From Pezicula radicicola (taxonomy: Eukaryota > Ascomycota > Leotiomycetes > Helotiales > Dermateaceae), in NCBI GenBank assembly GCA_003008705.1, contig PDUO01000009.1:1116001-1180000 (forward strand): a stretch of DNA of 64,000 nt, written 5' to 3'. Below are positions 35,163 to 46,089 of this stretch, in pieces. The notes below the pieces were generated by a model, which was not told the origin of the DNA, did no database searches, and worked only from the letters and a program-made list of their open reading frames with translations. Each line of letters opens with the position of its first letter. Position 1 is the stretch's first letter. Made by a program: the position numbers and the translations under genes.

Positions 35163-36358
35163 ATGAGTGGTCCTGGAGCTGGTTTTGAATATCCTCCTGT
35201 TGAAGTGACCTGGCTGAAGAGAGATGTGCTCCTCTTCGCGAATAGCATTGGGTGTACGGTGAAGGACGAGCTACACTTCCTTTACGTGCGAACAATGGCT
35301 CTTCGGATTCATATCAGTTGCTGACTCTTTGAAGGAACTACACCCCAACTTTGCAGTCTTTCCTACATACCCAATCCGTAAGCACTCATCAGTTCCCACA
35401 TGCCTTTTCAAACTGACACCCTCTAGTTCTACCATTCAAGCACTCTACACAAGAAGTAATTGATTTCTACGCCTCCCAGAAAGCTGTTACCGTTCCTGGC
35501 ATTCCCCAATTCGACAGCACGCGAGTCCTTGATGGCGAGCGTCTAATGACCTTCCTCAGGCCCTTCCCCGCCACCTCCGAAGGCCGTAAATTCGAGCTTC
35601 GATCTAAAGTCCTCGGTGTATACGATAAGGGAAAGTCTGGGAGTGTTATGGTTACGCAACAAGATATAGTAGATAAGGAAACTGGAGAGTCGTATGCTAA
35701 GGCTGTGGGAAGTGCGTTCTTCGTTGGTCAAGGTAATTGGGGTGGTCCAAAGGGACCGGCAACTGAGAGTTTTCCCCCGCCACAAGGGAAGAAGCCAGAT
35801 GCGGTGGTAACACATCAGACAACTCCCGACTCGGCTGCTCTGTATAGGTATGTTGCTTGACTAAGAGAAAGGGCTTCTCCTAACTATTACAGACTAAACG
35901 GTGATTATAACCCCCTGCACATCGACCCAACTCCAGGAAAGAAGATGGGCTTTGGAGGTACTATTATGCGTAAGCATCCTATTTCTCTTCCCTCCTGCTT
36001 CGAAATATGATCGCATGGCTCGAGGAGCATATCTTATAATTCTTACTCTTGCCCTTCTGGAAAAATAAATTACTAATTTATTGTTGAAGACGGCCTCTCC
36101 AGCTGGAATTTCACTGCCCATGGTCTATTGAAAGAACTTGGTGGAAGTGATCCTAGGAACATCAAGGAGTTTGGTGCTCGCTTTGCCTCCCCTGTCAAAC
36201 CAGGGGACAAACTTGTCACTGAGATATGGAGAACTGGTGAAATCAAGGATGGATGGGAAGAAATTAGGTTCGTCACCAAAGTTGAGGGGGGGAAGGTTTG
36301 CTTGAGCAATGGACGGGCCCTGATGAAGGTTATTGCGGGTGGTAGCAGCAAGTTGTAA
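35163..36358 (+). CDS. Peroxisomal MaoC-type enoyl-CoA hydratase 2 with PTS1
   Basis: Five exons: 35163-35285, 35335-35377, 35427-35847, 35893-35969, 36090-36358; 310 aa. The C-terminus is SSKL, a canonical PTS1 signal, so it should be imported into peroxisomes. Two hot-dog domains are visible. The second carries the hydratase-2 motif LNGDYNPLHIDP, with the catalytic Asp/His pair, followed by the FGGTIMHGL loop across the last intron. The first contains the YPPVEVTWLKRDVLLFANSIG start and the VLDGERLMTFLRPFP strand. The protein corresponds to the hydratase-2 part of the multifunctional enzyme MFE-2 as a separate polypeptide. Substrates are probably (R)-3-hydroxyacyl-CoA/trans-enoyl-CoA in fatty acid oxidation. 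The second exon is 43 nt. Confidence 0.95.
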
Positions 36359-37328
36359 GTTGCATACCTTGTGCAAACAGAAGTTAATCTTGAATCTACA
36401 TGTTCGATTGTTTTTCTGGTGTCAGTCTTGTATTCCCCTTGTATGGGGTGATTCCCCTGAAGACTAAGTATGTGTGCTCCAATCTTTCAAGTTGTTTGAA
36501 TGTTCTAAGCAGTCATGTAAATGCACACCAATCATTCCGGAAGTCTCCATCAACAACAACAGACACATTGAGATTACATATTCTCCATGCCACATGCTTT
36601 ATAAGTATTTATTTTTTAACTCAACCATACTTGTAAGTCTATAGCAAATCAAATTGAGTCCAAAGATCTCATCTAAACAACATCTGTGTGCAAATACAGC
36701 GCCGCCACCATCTATGGATAATCGAACCAAAATAGAATTCTGGAATGTGGTCTTCACGCACAACGTAGCATCTTCAGTTCATGGAGAATTGATATTCTTT
36801 GATCAGAGTCTACCCAGGGCAAAAGCAAGAGTTTTCTAAAGTACTGATAGCACCCGACCAATATTGCTTGGAAGAATTTAAGCTCCATCTGCTCCATCCG
36901 GTGTGTTGGAACACACACTCTCTCTTTACATTATCTTGACGTCACCAGAACAACTTTGGATATGGGATCCGTAATGGAAATAAAACCTCACATAAGCATG
37001 TTCCACACAACTCAACAGACGACTCTTAATAATCGTCCTTGGCGATGTTAGAGCTGAAGTTTACAACTCGCTTGCGAAAATCACTTATATCAAAGAATAC
37101 TAAGTCACATAGTGCTGACAAGCTCGTATTTTGTTAATGTATACTAATTAGCAAGCTTTCGATCCTGTATGATCTGCAATAGCCTATTCTGTTGAATTAC
37201 CGAGTTGATGAAGCAGATGCTTGATATCTAGGTAGTATAAATAAGAATGAACTCGTCCTTGAACTTGCTCAAGAAACGTCAACTAAAAGAACCTCAAAAG
37301 GTAAAACAACATGTAAACACAACAACCA
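36359..37328. other. Intergenic, AT-rich, start of the accessory region
   Basis: About 970 nt between the hydratase and the broken secreted-protein gene. AT content rises toward 37100. Frames at 36400-36636 and 36654-36839 have no recognisable content. Confidence 0.4.
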
Positions 37329-37754
37329 TGCTTCCAAAATTTCTTATTCTTTCCGTAGCCACTACAGTTCCAGCATGGACAATCCGCTTTTTCGAAGGCA
37401 ATGGCTGTTCCGTTCTAAACGCCTCACCAACCGCCACCCGTAACTAGGGTTGTACGGCTATTGGTATAGAAGTCGATGAATTGTAAGCTATTGGTTTGAA
37501 TCCTGAGTTTAGTGATTGTACGGTTACGGTTTGGGATTTGGAGAATTGTGGGACTCCGGATGAGGCTTTGGGAAGCTTTTTTTATGGGGGAGATGGTGGT
37601 AAGTCCTCCCCCCCCTTTCGAAAGGTTGGCTTTGTAGTAGTAGTATGGACTGGACTTGAGGTTTTGGTGAGATGCTGATGTTAGATTTTTTGTAGATCAG
37701 GAGTGCTTTACTGTTGACTTTCCGATTTTTGGGTATGAGGTTACGGATTGCTAA
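37329..37754 (+). pseudogene. Broken small secreted cysteine-rich protein gene (candidate effector relic)
   Basis: The first 39 codons start with a hydrophobic signal peptide (MLPKFLILSVATTVPA) and then WTIRFFEGNGC, typical of small secreted proteins of plant-associated ascomycetes. One continuous frame then runs to a final stop at 37752-37754, but it is broken by in-frame stops at 37445-37447 (TAG) and 37484-37486 (TAA). A normal intron fits at 37599-37695 (GT..AG, in frame). Six cysteines are spread over about 110 residues. The matching frame, intron and Cys spacing on both sides of the stops show this was a gene; no splice variant avoids both stops. The likely explanation is pseudogenisation, close to a decayed transposon. 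Function of the ancestral protein is unknown. Confidence 0.6.
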
Positions 37755-38901
37755 ATTGCAATTTAAGCGAGGGACACACGTACGTACAGTGGTGGTTAGA
37801 GTCATGAATTTTTGGTGGGTCAATAAGATAAAGGTATACACACTACATACTTAGGCACGGTCGCTTTAACAAGGTTGCTGATTGATAGGGATACATGATC
37901 AAGTAGAGCAAATTTTGTTATTTGTCGTTGAATCTGGTAAAGCTGTTTGGAGTGGCTTTACAATCACTTCTCTTTAAATATACAAAAACAGTTAAATTAG
38001 CAAAGCATACCTCTATTTTTAGCCCATTGAACTTATGTGCTGTTTGATGTCAATTTTCTAGATATATAGGCTAAATTAAGCGGCCTTCATTTCTTGACCT
38101 CTGAGTTCCTAACCTGGACTAAGTCATTAAGAAAAGAAATATAGTATGTTTTGTTCCTGGTTTGAGGTGATCTTTGGGTTTACTATCTTATCTTCGAGAA
38201 AGTTAGGCTGAAATTTTGGGCATCTCCCTTAGCTACCTTGCGTTTGAAAGACTCGGTATAAATATTCTCCTATTCACGTCTCCCTCGCTTAACCGAAAAT
38301 ATCAATATTGAGTCTACCAAAACTGCCAAAAGACAAAAAAGAAAATGAGATAAAAGCTATACGCAACCCTCCACCTCGAACACCAGTATATAGTTATTAT
38401 AATAACCAAAAAAATATTAATCTGCTTCAAGTCCTGGCTCAAGGCTCAAGATCTCAATGCAGGGGAGATTAGATATTTGCAGGTATGGAGTCTGCGAGTG
38501 GAGTCTGGCTGTTAGGCACGTCTACCCAACAACACGCCTGATGCACGCCATCCATTAGGCTCTATCCGTAGACGCCAATCTCTGGTTTGTCCCTGTTTGC
38601 TTCCAAAGTTCGCTATTTCAATATTTAAAGGGTATCTAGGAGGATTTCAAATTTGTGGGCGGTAGGGTTAAGCGAGCTAAATCCCTTTTAAGTTGTTTAC
38701 GACAAGTAAATACTGCGTTTTTAACACCGCCTTCAGAGATACGCCTCGCGTGTAAGGTTGCCTGTTAAAGCTGAATATGATGGGAGGATTTAATGGCATT
38801 TCGTCTGTCTTAAACAACAACTTCATCGTCGCGGCAACACTACATCTACGCACTTCACTTGCTTACACCAACCATACCTGTAGGAGCCTGTTCATCAAAC
38901 A
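37755..38901. other. AT-rich intergenic region
   Basis: About 1.15 kb without a supported gene. Some stretches are strongly AT-rich (38030-38110, 38330-38420). No repeat unit recognised by eye. Confidence 0.4.
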
Positions 38902-39432
38902 ATGCGTATGCAGTCCTTCCTTTTTCCGCCTGTAGCTACTTACAATCATCCGCTGCAATCCGCAAGCATCCGTGCTGCAAAACATCATCCACTCCTCTAC
39001 AGCGCGTTTTGCACTCGCTAACAAACTCTCTCAGCCCACTACGATCCGGATCTTGCCAATGCCCGGCCACCAAACTACGAAGAAGACGAGAGAAACCGGA
39101 TGATCGCAGCTGCAGCACGCAATCTCCGCCAAAACTACAATACGATTCCACAGCACCCAGTAGTCAGTCTTACTACACTATATGCCAATGGTCAAGCGGA
39201 GGGATCAGATGCTGAGGATGGTAGATGTAGGCTGTATGATGCATTTGCGGAAGATAGTGATGGATATGATAGCGATGAGTTCACTGAGAATGGCTTGCAT
39301 TGGGATATTCGTCTCGCTACACCGCCTCCTCTACGTCGTCAGGAAGCTGAGATCGTTGTGTCTGGGAAGGTGAATGTTAATAAATCACTTAAGGAGCGTG
39401 TTTTAAGCTGGTTTTGTTGCTGGAGAAAGTAA
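38902..39432 (+). CDS. Short acidic protein of unknown function
   Basis: Two exons fit well: 38902-38971 and 39035-39432 (155 aa). The 63-nt intron has a good branch point (gctaaca about 15 nt before the AG) and joins frames cleanly. The protein begins MRMQSFLFPPVATYNHPLQ and has the block HYDPDLANARPPNYEEDERNRMIAAAARNLRQNY, an acidic centre (DAFAEDSDGYDSDEFTE), and a Cys/Trp-rich end (LSWFCCWRK). I do not recognise a family, and it has no signal peptide or membrane segment. The splice model is the main support; an alternative is an upstream exon using the frame open from 38859. Its place in an accessory region makes an orphan or lineage-specific gene likely. Confidence 0.5.
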
Positions 39433-40743
39433 AGTTGGTGAGTAGCTGTAACTGATTGGAATTATGAGTATCTTACTAATAACGTATTAGCTGGGATACC
39501 TGCAGTGAGTGGGAAACAAACAAACAATAGACACAATCGCGAAAGAATTTGTCCTACTGTCTGTTCCTAAATGTGAAATCACACTACTTTAAGTTTTTGA
39601 AATTAACTCAGTTACCTCAAAGAGATGGTTTACATCCACACCATTTAAATTGTGTAAACCATCTTAGTGTAGTGACTCAAAACAACTTTGCGATTCAAAT
39701 TATAAGCGACTCAGAATAAAATAAGCTAAATTACCTGTAGAAACAAAAATAATTCCACTGCTAAGGTAGACACTAACCTATGCGAAGATAATTAAAGGAA
39801 AAGAGATGCCCAAGAACATGCTCTCTCTAATATAACGAGATCCAGAAAGTACGATTATGTGTATATAAGACCCGAGGCCAGCAGGTATATTCTATACTCT
39901 AGGGGCCGTAACACTAAACTTCGAGGGAATGTTCAGGAACCAACATATATTGGAGCTTCCATGCCTACTATTAGCTGTGACCTTGAGTGTTGCCAGTCAA
40001 AATATCATTGTCAATATAACTCTTTTCAGAACAAGCTTCTTGACTGACGTGCAAAAGGTTGGTGGAAAGTGGTGTTGTTGAGATAATTGGTAGCCTCTGT
40101 TGAGTAAGGTAGGGTCTTACGGTTACATGATTGTAGCTACGCCCTCCTTCTCGATATAAAGCCTCCAACAAGCCTTGAGCACAGCGACTTGTGGTGGAAT
40201 GCTGTTCAACTGTTTCTCCCATATCGTAATCTGGATCTCTTTTGGGAGACTGCGAAAGAGCTCAAAGGTTTGCAGAGTATTGTCGGGCAGCTAGTCTAAG
40301 CGACTCAAAATATCAACGACGAAAAAATAAGCGACTCTGCAACCTCTCTTGCAACCCCTTTCTTGTACAGCTTGGTTGTGCTGTTTAAGCCTGTCAAACG
40401 AGTTTAATAGCTCAAAAAGGTGCTTCTGCTTTGCATATCCTTCTTGTACAACTTAAGTATTCAGGTTATATACTCAAAATAATTAGTTACTTTGAATAAT
40501 TAACTTATGATTCTTGTTTCCGCATCTTGATTAAGGTATTTAAATCACTTGAATCAATTTAGAGCCTTGCTGTTTAAGCTGCCCGAACTATTAGCAAAAC
40601 TCAAATCCTGCAATGTGACTCTGAACTATTCATCTTCCTACAAAATATCTAATGATAGAATCATCGATTGTAATCCCAAAACCACCTATATTCCATTCCG
40701 CCTGTGTAACCATTCCACAAGAACTATACACATCTTCACGGCT
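39433..40743. other. Intergenic with hairpin repeat and repeated aagcgactc motifs
   Basis: The motif aagcgactc(a) recurs at about 39705, 40299 and 40331, and a hairpin element lies at 39576-39680. Several frames (39859-40047, 40549-40794) carry no recognisable content. The composition is AT-rich and repeat-like rather than genic. Confidence 0.4.
39576..39680. repeat. Short hairpin repeat, copy B (MITE-like)
   Basis: A perfect 12-bp inverted repeat, agatggtttaca (39623-39634) and tgtaaaccatct (39653-39664), encloses an 18-nt loop. It is bounded by imperfect outer arms (atcacactacttt... and ...cttagtgtagtgact). The outer parts match copy A at 18172-18245. No coding capacity. Confidence 0.4.
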
Positions 40744-41658
40744 TTACTCAAAAAAGCAAATAGCTCGACACTCGATACTCTCTCTTGGAGGTAAGTCCTT
40801 CGTCCCCGGAATCTCAAAAGCAGCATGCGGACACCTCCAACCAGGCAGATCCTGCTTTGTATCATAGCCTTTGAAAACAACCAATTCGTCAGGTTGCATC
40901 TCATGCATATAGTACCATTGATGTCGCTCCTCAGAACTACTATGTGTCATAACGTAATTCCCAGATTTGATACCACTGCGGAAGCTGCGAGCTCTTAGCT
41001 TATAGTCTGAATCGGGTACAGTCGTTGCATCGGCTACTGCTAGAGGATCCTTTTTGAGTGTCTTGAGAGGACGCCAAACACCCAGGAAACAAAAGCGTGA
41101 GCAGGTATTGTAAAGCCTCGAGATTTCTTCTGGAAATGTAATTTCCTTTTTGGTGCCTTCCATGAGTTCTGGAACACCGCAATAGTCCACGTGGGGGTGT
41201 CCAGAAGGAATTTGTAGTGACCGGCCGCTCTCGTCCATTTTTCCAACGTCCTCTAGCTTGGAAGCTTGTCGGATGGCATGGTTGAAAACGTGTACAGTTG
41301 ATGCACCGGTCCTATTATTTATATGATTAGATACTAGCCTGGGTTTCCATCATTAGGATCTTTACATCTTCTTCATTAACTCTTCCAATTCCTTGTAATA
41401 TTCCCTCTTGATAATCTCATCATCCTCAATCTTTCGTTCTCTGGGCGGTAATTTGACAAACTGGAAGCCGTTCCTGTCAAGATCGAATTTATCCTCGATA
41501 GTTCGGACATCGTGGATTGTCATGGCACGGGTATGTTCTTCCCGTACGCCTAGCCTCGGATGCCTGAAAGCTTCCGCTTTTATTACTTTTCCATCGGCAG
41601 CGAAGTAGTTGATATCAGCTACTACATCGTGTGGCGTATATTCTGTTGCCATAGGCAT
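40744..41658 (-). CDS. AsaB/GA4 desaturase-family hydroxylase/desaturase
   Basis: Two exons on the minus strand: 41366-41658 and 40744-41311; 286 aa. Conserved blocks of the AsaB / CmcJ-like (7-alpha-cephem-methoxylase P8 chain-like) family are present: an early EAFRHPRLGVREEHTRAMTIHDVR segment, EDKFDLDRNGFQFVKLP, the central RLYNTCSRFCFLGVWRPLKTLKKDPLAVADA, HQWYYMHEMQPDELVVFKGYDT and the end CPHAAFEIPGTKDLPPRESIECRAICFF. Members are encoded in many fungal secondary-metabolite clusters and act in hydroxylation or desaturation of small molecules; catalytic residues are not firmly known. The intron of 54 nt is well formed. Its neighbours are a degraded transposon and a reductase gene, so a decayed cluster is possible, but no backbone gene is close. 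Confidence 0.88.
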
Positions 41659-42970
41659 ACTGAGAATTGGACTGCGAAACCTGTTTTCTAACTAGAGATC
41701 GAAAAGTAGTGAAGGTAGCTGGATACTAGTGTGCATGGGCGGCATACCTATGATATATTATACCATCCATCACCTTTAGCTCGACTGCATATGCTGACTC
41801 GTCTCCGGATAAGCCGAAGTAGTCCTTTTACGAAGCTTTTGGGAGTATAAGATAAATTAGTATCGACCCACTCAACTATCGAGATGCACGAGAATAAGTT
41901 AACAATTTTCCGAAAGTACTCCGAGTTAACCTGGAAGTCTCTTCTGCTGTCAAAAAGTATTTCCAGCAAGTAATACAAGTAGCTAGACCAGTTTGGGTAA
42001 TCTGCACAAGCTTCTAACGTGCGGGGAATACTAGACCTGGTGCAATAGGCTGATTTATCGATCCTTGTACATCGAAAACTTTACTACTACAGTACCGTAC
42101 TTAAGATAAAACCGCGGATAGCCATCACTGATCTGTATAGTTGGCTCTTTTGCTTATATACTTATCATGCGATGAAGACAAATGCCATTTGAATTTTCTC
42201 TACAGTCATAATCTAGGTCGGTAACTAAAAAGAGGTCCTAAACCCCCGAACATTGGCATCTGTTCAAAAACAAAAGCTAGATACGGTGACAAAAAGTAAA
42301 AGTAAGGGAAGAAAATTTTCGTTATATAGTGCTATTCAAACTTAGATATCTGTCAATATTTGATATTTTCGGAGAAGATGAACGTGCACTGAGTTGATGT
42401 AAGTTGTAGATAATAGAATAGTTATCCAATGAGATCTTGAAGAAGTATATAATTAGCATACCGAAGCTGCTTTAATAAACATACGTACTTTACGCTAGCA
42501 TTTTCTGAGCTACTTAAAGTAAATTAACTAGCAACATGCCATATTTTGAATCGGTATAATACCACTTTGCGATATTAGGTATTTTCACTTGACTATACTT
42601 TGAGAAAGGAAAGAAGGCTAGGGAAAACATATAGATAGGGGTAACTTTATGTAATATATACAAATCTTGCAAATAAATTTACTGAAAAGTATCAAGAGAA
42701 GTTCTTTAGTTTTTGGAGTGAACAGACCTTACTGTTATATATGATTGAGGGGTTATTCTCCAAATCTATATAGCTTAAGCTGCTAAAACCATTGCAGTCC
42801 TTTATCACAGAGTATTGCAATCACAGAGTATTACAGTTGCTTATCTAATCCCAGTCACTCAAACTATTCTAGTCGCCCAGAGTATTCTAGTCGCTCAGAG
42901 TATTACAGTCGTTTAGAGTATTGCAGTCGCTTCGAGAATGACATCCGGCCTCGCTTCCGCAAGAAAACTA
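41659..42970. other. AT-rich intergenic region bordering the transposon
   Basis: 1.3 kb upstream of the oxygenase; AT-rich with no gene. The last 150 nt hold a degenerate tandem motif. Confidence 0.45.
42805..42937. repeat. Degenerate tandem repeat, about 20-nt unit
   Basis: The motif agagtatt(g/c)(c/t)agtcgct recurs about six times in imperfect copies (cagagtattgcaatcac, cagagtattacagttgc, ctattctagtcgcc, agagtattctagtcgctc, agagtattacagtcgttt, agagtattgcagtcgctt). It lies just outside the transposon border. Confidence 0.5.
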
Positions 42971-44273
42971 CAGTGGGTGGACAAAAGTCTGTTATGCTCT
43001 TTTTTTAAGTAAACCTATTATAATTATATTTTATCTATAATAGCTATAACTTCTTTAATTTAAAAGTAATTGGAAAACCGATAGTTTTATTTAAAAGAGA
43101 AGCTTCTAATTAATAATATATAAACTTAGTACTTTATATACCAGCCTTCTATAGCTATAATTACAGTAACTCTCTTTTGTATACTAGATGTAAGCTTATT
43201 TAATATCTCCTCTTCTAACAACTCCTAAGCCTCTTGTACTACCTCAATTAATAAAGCCTTTATAGTATTATTATCCTTTATAGTTATAAATTTAGGATAT
43301 AACTNNNNNNNNNNNNNNNNNNNNNNNNNNNNNNNNNNNNNNNNNNNNNNNNNNNNNNNNNNNNNNNNNNNNNNNNNNNNNNNNNNNNNNNNNNNNNNNN
43401 NNNNNNNNNNNNNNNNNNNNNNNNNNNNNNNNNNNNNNNNNNNNNNNNNNNNNNNNNNNNNNNNNNNNNNNNNNNNNNNNNNNNNNNNNNNNNNNNNNNN
43501 NNNNNNNNNNNNNNNNNNNNNNNNNNNNNNNNNNNNNNNNNNNNNNNNNNNNNNNNNNNNNNNNNNNNNNNNNNNNNNNNNNNNNNNNNNNNNNNNNNNN
43601 NNNNNNNNNNNNNNNNNNNNNNNNNNNNNNNNNNNNNNNNNNNNNNNNNNNNNNNNNNNNNNNNNNNNNNNNNNNNNNNNNNNNNNNNNNNNNNNNNNNN
43701 NNNNNNNNNNNNNNNNNNNNNNNNNNNNNNNNNNNNNNNNNNNNNNNNNNNNNNNNNNNNNNNNNNNNNNNNNNNNNNNNNNNNNNNNNAGTAGCTCTCT
43801 CCTCTATTAGGAGTAGCCTTTTCTTATACCTCTACTTCTATATACCTAATTTCTTTAAAAATTAATATATAGTCTTCTTTTTGACTTTAGGGTAGATAGT
43901 TACAACTAATTAAGCTACTGTAATCTTAGGATCTACTACGATTGTTCGAAATATTATCCTCTGCGCCCTTATTGTAAGTTTAGAAGGCCTGCCTATCCGT
44001 AGTTGTAAGATACTAGAGGTCTAGTTAGGAGTATTTTCGAAGATTTTTCGATATATATTTGGTAGGAGGTTTTCTTACTACCTAATTACAGGATATAATA
44101 CACTATGGTTCCGCGTACCTACTATTCGATTACGCGTACTAGGGGAGACCTCTCCTAAGGCAGGGCGGGCTGTATTAGGTAGTCGAGGTATTTTCTTGTA
44201 GAGAGTAGGGTAGGGGGGAATTCTGTATTTCGGGTGTTTCGTAAAAACCGGACAAACTTTTGTCCACGCACTG
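42971..44273 (-). mobile_element. RIP-degraded Tc1/mariner transposon remnant with TIRs and TA duplication
   Basis: Left end cagtgggtggacaaaagt (42971-42988) and right end acttttgtccacgcactg (44256-44273) are near-perfect inverted repeats, flanked by TA at 42969-42970 and 44274-44275. That is the structure of fungal Tc1/mariner elements. On the minus strand, the left part translates to the C-terminus of a Tc1-like transposase (QKRVTVIIAIEGWYIKY); stops interrupt it. The right part has an N-terminal helix-turn-helix fragment (RIGRPSKLTIRAQRIIFR). Between them lies an assembly gap. The very AT- and TpA-rich sequence and the G:C to A:T type stops fit repeat-induced point mutation. The element is inactive. 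Confidence 0.88.
43305..43789. other. Assembly gap (N run) inside the transposon
   Basis: 485 unresolved bases within the degraded element. The gap probably covers the middle of the transposase and may contain a nested insertion; its true length is unknown. Confidence 0.99.
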
Positions 44274-44275
44274 TA

Positions 44276-44797
44276 TGTCACTGGAAACACAACACCTGTA
44301 ACAACACCTGCACCAACTCCAACTCCAATCGTAATAACAAAATCTCATACTACTTTCAGCGTCCCAACCTCAATGCTTGAGTTTTGGCATATATCTCCCA
44401 AATCTTACTTTCGATGAACTAAGACTAATAACACGAAGAAAATTGACGACAAACAAGAAAGATAAGACAAAGCAGAACAATACAATTTCTTTTGGAGTTG
44501 TAGATTCACAGGATGCAGCATTCATTGTGTTTTGTTCGCATTCAGATGTATCATCATTGTAGCTTGCCATGGTTGCAACCATTTGAATGGACGAAGTTTG
44601 CCTCTGCAGATTCTCCAACGTAAAAGTGTTTGGCTTTCTAAATAATGCATAATTTCTTAGTCAATATATTCTCCTCCGCGCTTTGTGTTGAAAATCTTGT
44701 GATAGTTACAGCAAACCATAAAATAAGAGCTAACAAGACAGAATCTACCTTAGTATTCAGCTATTCCTATAAATCCTACCCAACTCACAATAACCCC
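44276..44797. other. Transposon right flank, possible remnant of a disrupted gene
   Basis: The plus strand just after the right TA reads a Thr/Pro-rich stretch (GNTTPVTTPAPTPTPIVITK) typical of cell-surface protein linkers. It stops at about 44410 and no start or signal peptide is found on the other side of the element. A minus-strand frame (44370-44618) has one hydrophobic helix but no known domain. Confidence 0.35.
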
Positions 44798-46089
44798 CTA
44801 GGCCTCCCCAACCAAATAAACCAACTTAACACCACTAACCACTCCCCTCTTCGAATCTCCCATCCCCTCCAAAATCTTCCCAAGTCCACCCTCCCTCAAA
44901 GCAACGGGATGAGATCTAACCAACCCCTTCTCTAACAACCCCTCAAGTACACCAAAAAACTCTACACTAAGTTCAAAATCCTCCTTACATGCAGCCCAAG
45001 TTTCACCTTCAAACCAAAATGCCTCACCCATAACCGTATATCCCAAGAAAAAAGTACTTTTGATATCTTTACGAGGAAGTTCAACGGGGAGAAGGCAGAC
45101 ATATTTTCCGTTTCCATTCGCTAGATCGGAGCTTAGGGATTCGGCGCAGATTTTCGCGGCATCGAGAGTGGCGATGGTGTCGAAGACTTGGTAAAGGCTG
45201 TTGTTGGTTATGGAACGGATTTTTTGGCCGCAGGTTGGGTCGTGCTTTTTGGAGTTGTTAGTTGTGATGTGATTTATAGGGGAGAGAGGATTTTGTAACT
45301 TACGTAGTCTAATACGTGATCTGCACCTAAGCTTCGAAGGAGTTCGAAATTATGAGGGGAGGAGGTTGTGATGACGGTTAATCCAAGTCTAGATATCTCA
45401 TTAACGAAATCTTGCGTGTACATGTTAGAAATCTAAGATTCTTGAACCCACAGTTTTGCAAATTGTATGGCGATTGTTCCAGTTGCTGAACTCCCACCAT
45501 ATATCAGAATTGGAGGTCCTTCATGATTACCCATCGGTGAGTCTGATAACAGTTCTTTCAACTTGGTCATAAATGGAAGCTCTAGATACTTGGTGAATCC
45601 TAGAGCGACAGTAGTAACGCCAGCTCCGAATGCTGCTGCTTCTTCAAAGCTGATGTTTGGTGGGATATGGAATTGTATATCTCCTTTAACCATGATATAC
45701 TCTGCAAAGGTTCCGTCTTCTGATTCAACATCGTTGCCTTAAGAGTGATCAGCTGGGTTATACAAGCCAACTCAATGAATAATTGGGATTAGGGTCAAAA
45801 TAAACTGCACACCACCATGTGATATTCCAGCAATCCGATCACCCTTCTTAAACTTCTTGTTCACGGCCTTGCCAACCTCTACGACGACACCAGAGTAGTC
45901 GCACCCCAAAATAGCTCTTGTTGAGCCAGGCTTGAATGGGTCATCAAGTGTTTGCCAATCCGTAGGATTCAATGCGACAGCTACTGTCTTTACGAGTATG
46001 TAATCATCTCGTAGTTTTGGGATAGGTATCGATTGAACTTCAGCCAAACCTGCTCCCAGCTTAACGAGCCCGTGATTCTGTAAAGCCAT
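44798..46089 (-). CDS. Zinc-type alcohol dehydrogenase-like trans-enoyl reductase
   Basis: Four exons on the minus strand: 45813-46089, 45452-45737, 45304-45388, 44798-45244; 364 aa. It belongs to the medium-chain dehydrogenase/reductase superfamily: GroES-like N-domain with VALNPTDWQTLDDPFKPGSTRAILGCDYSGVVVEVG, a Rossmann domain with ILIYGGSSATGTIAIQFAKLLG, then GADHVLDYHDP and CGQKIRSITNNSLYQVFDTI. Catalytic zinc Cys ligands of true ADHs are absent, as in the trans-acting enoyl reductases that assist fungal polyketide synthases (LovC-like) and relatives such as ToxD-like proteins. It could act in a polyketide pathway, but no PKS lies in this window. The first donor is GTGTGC, chosen because it gives phase 1 needed by the next exon. 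The other introns are standard. Confidence 0.9.
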
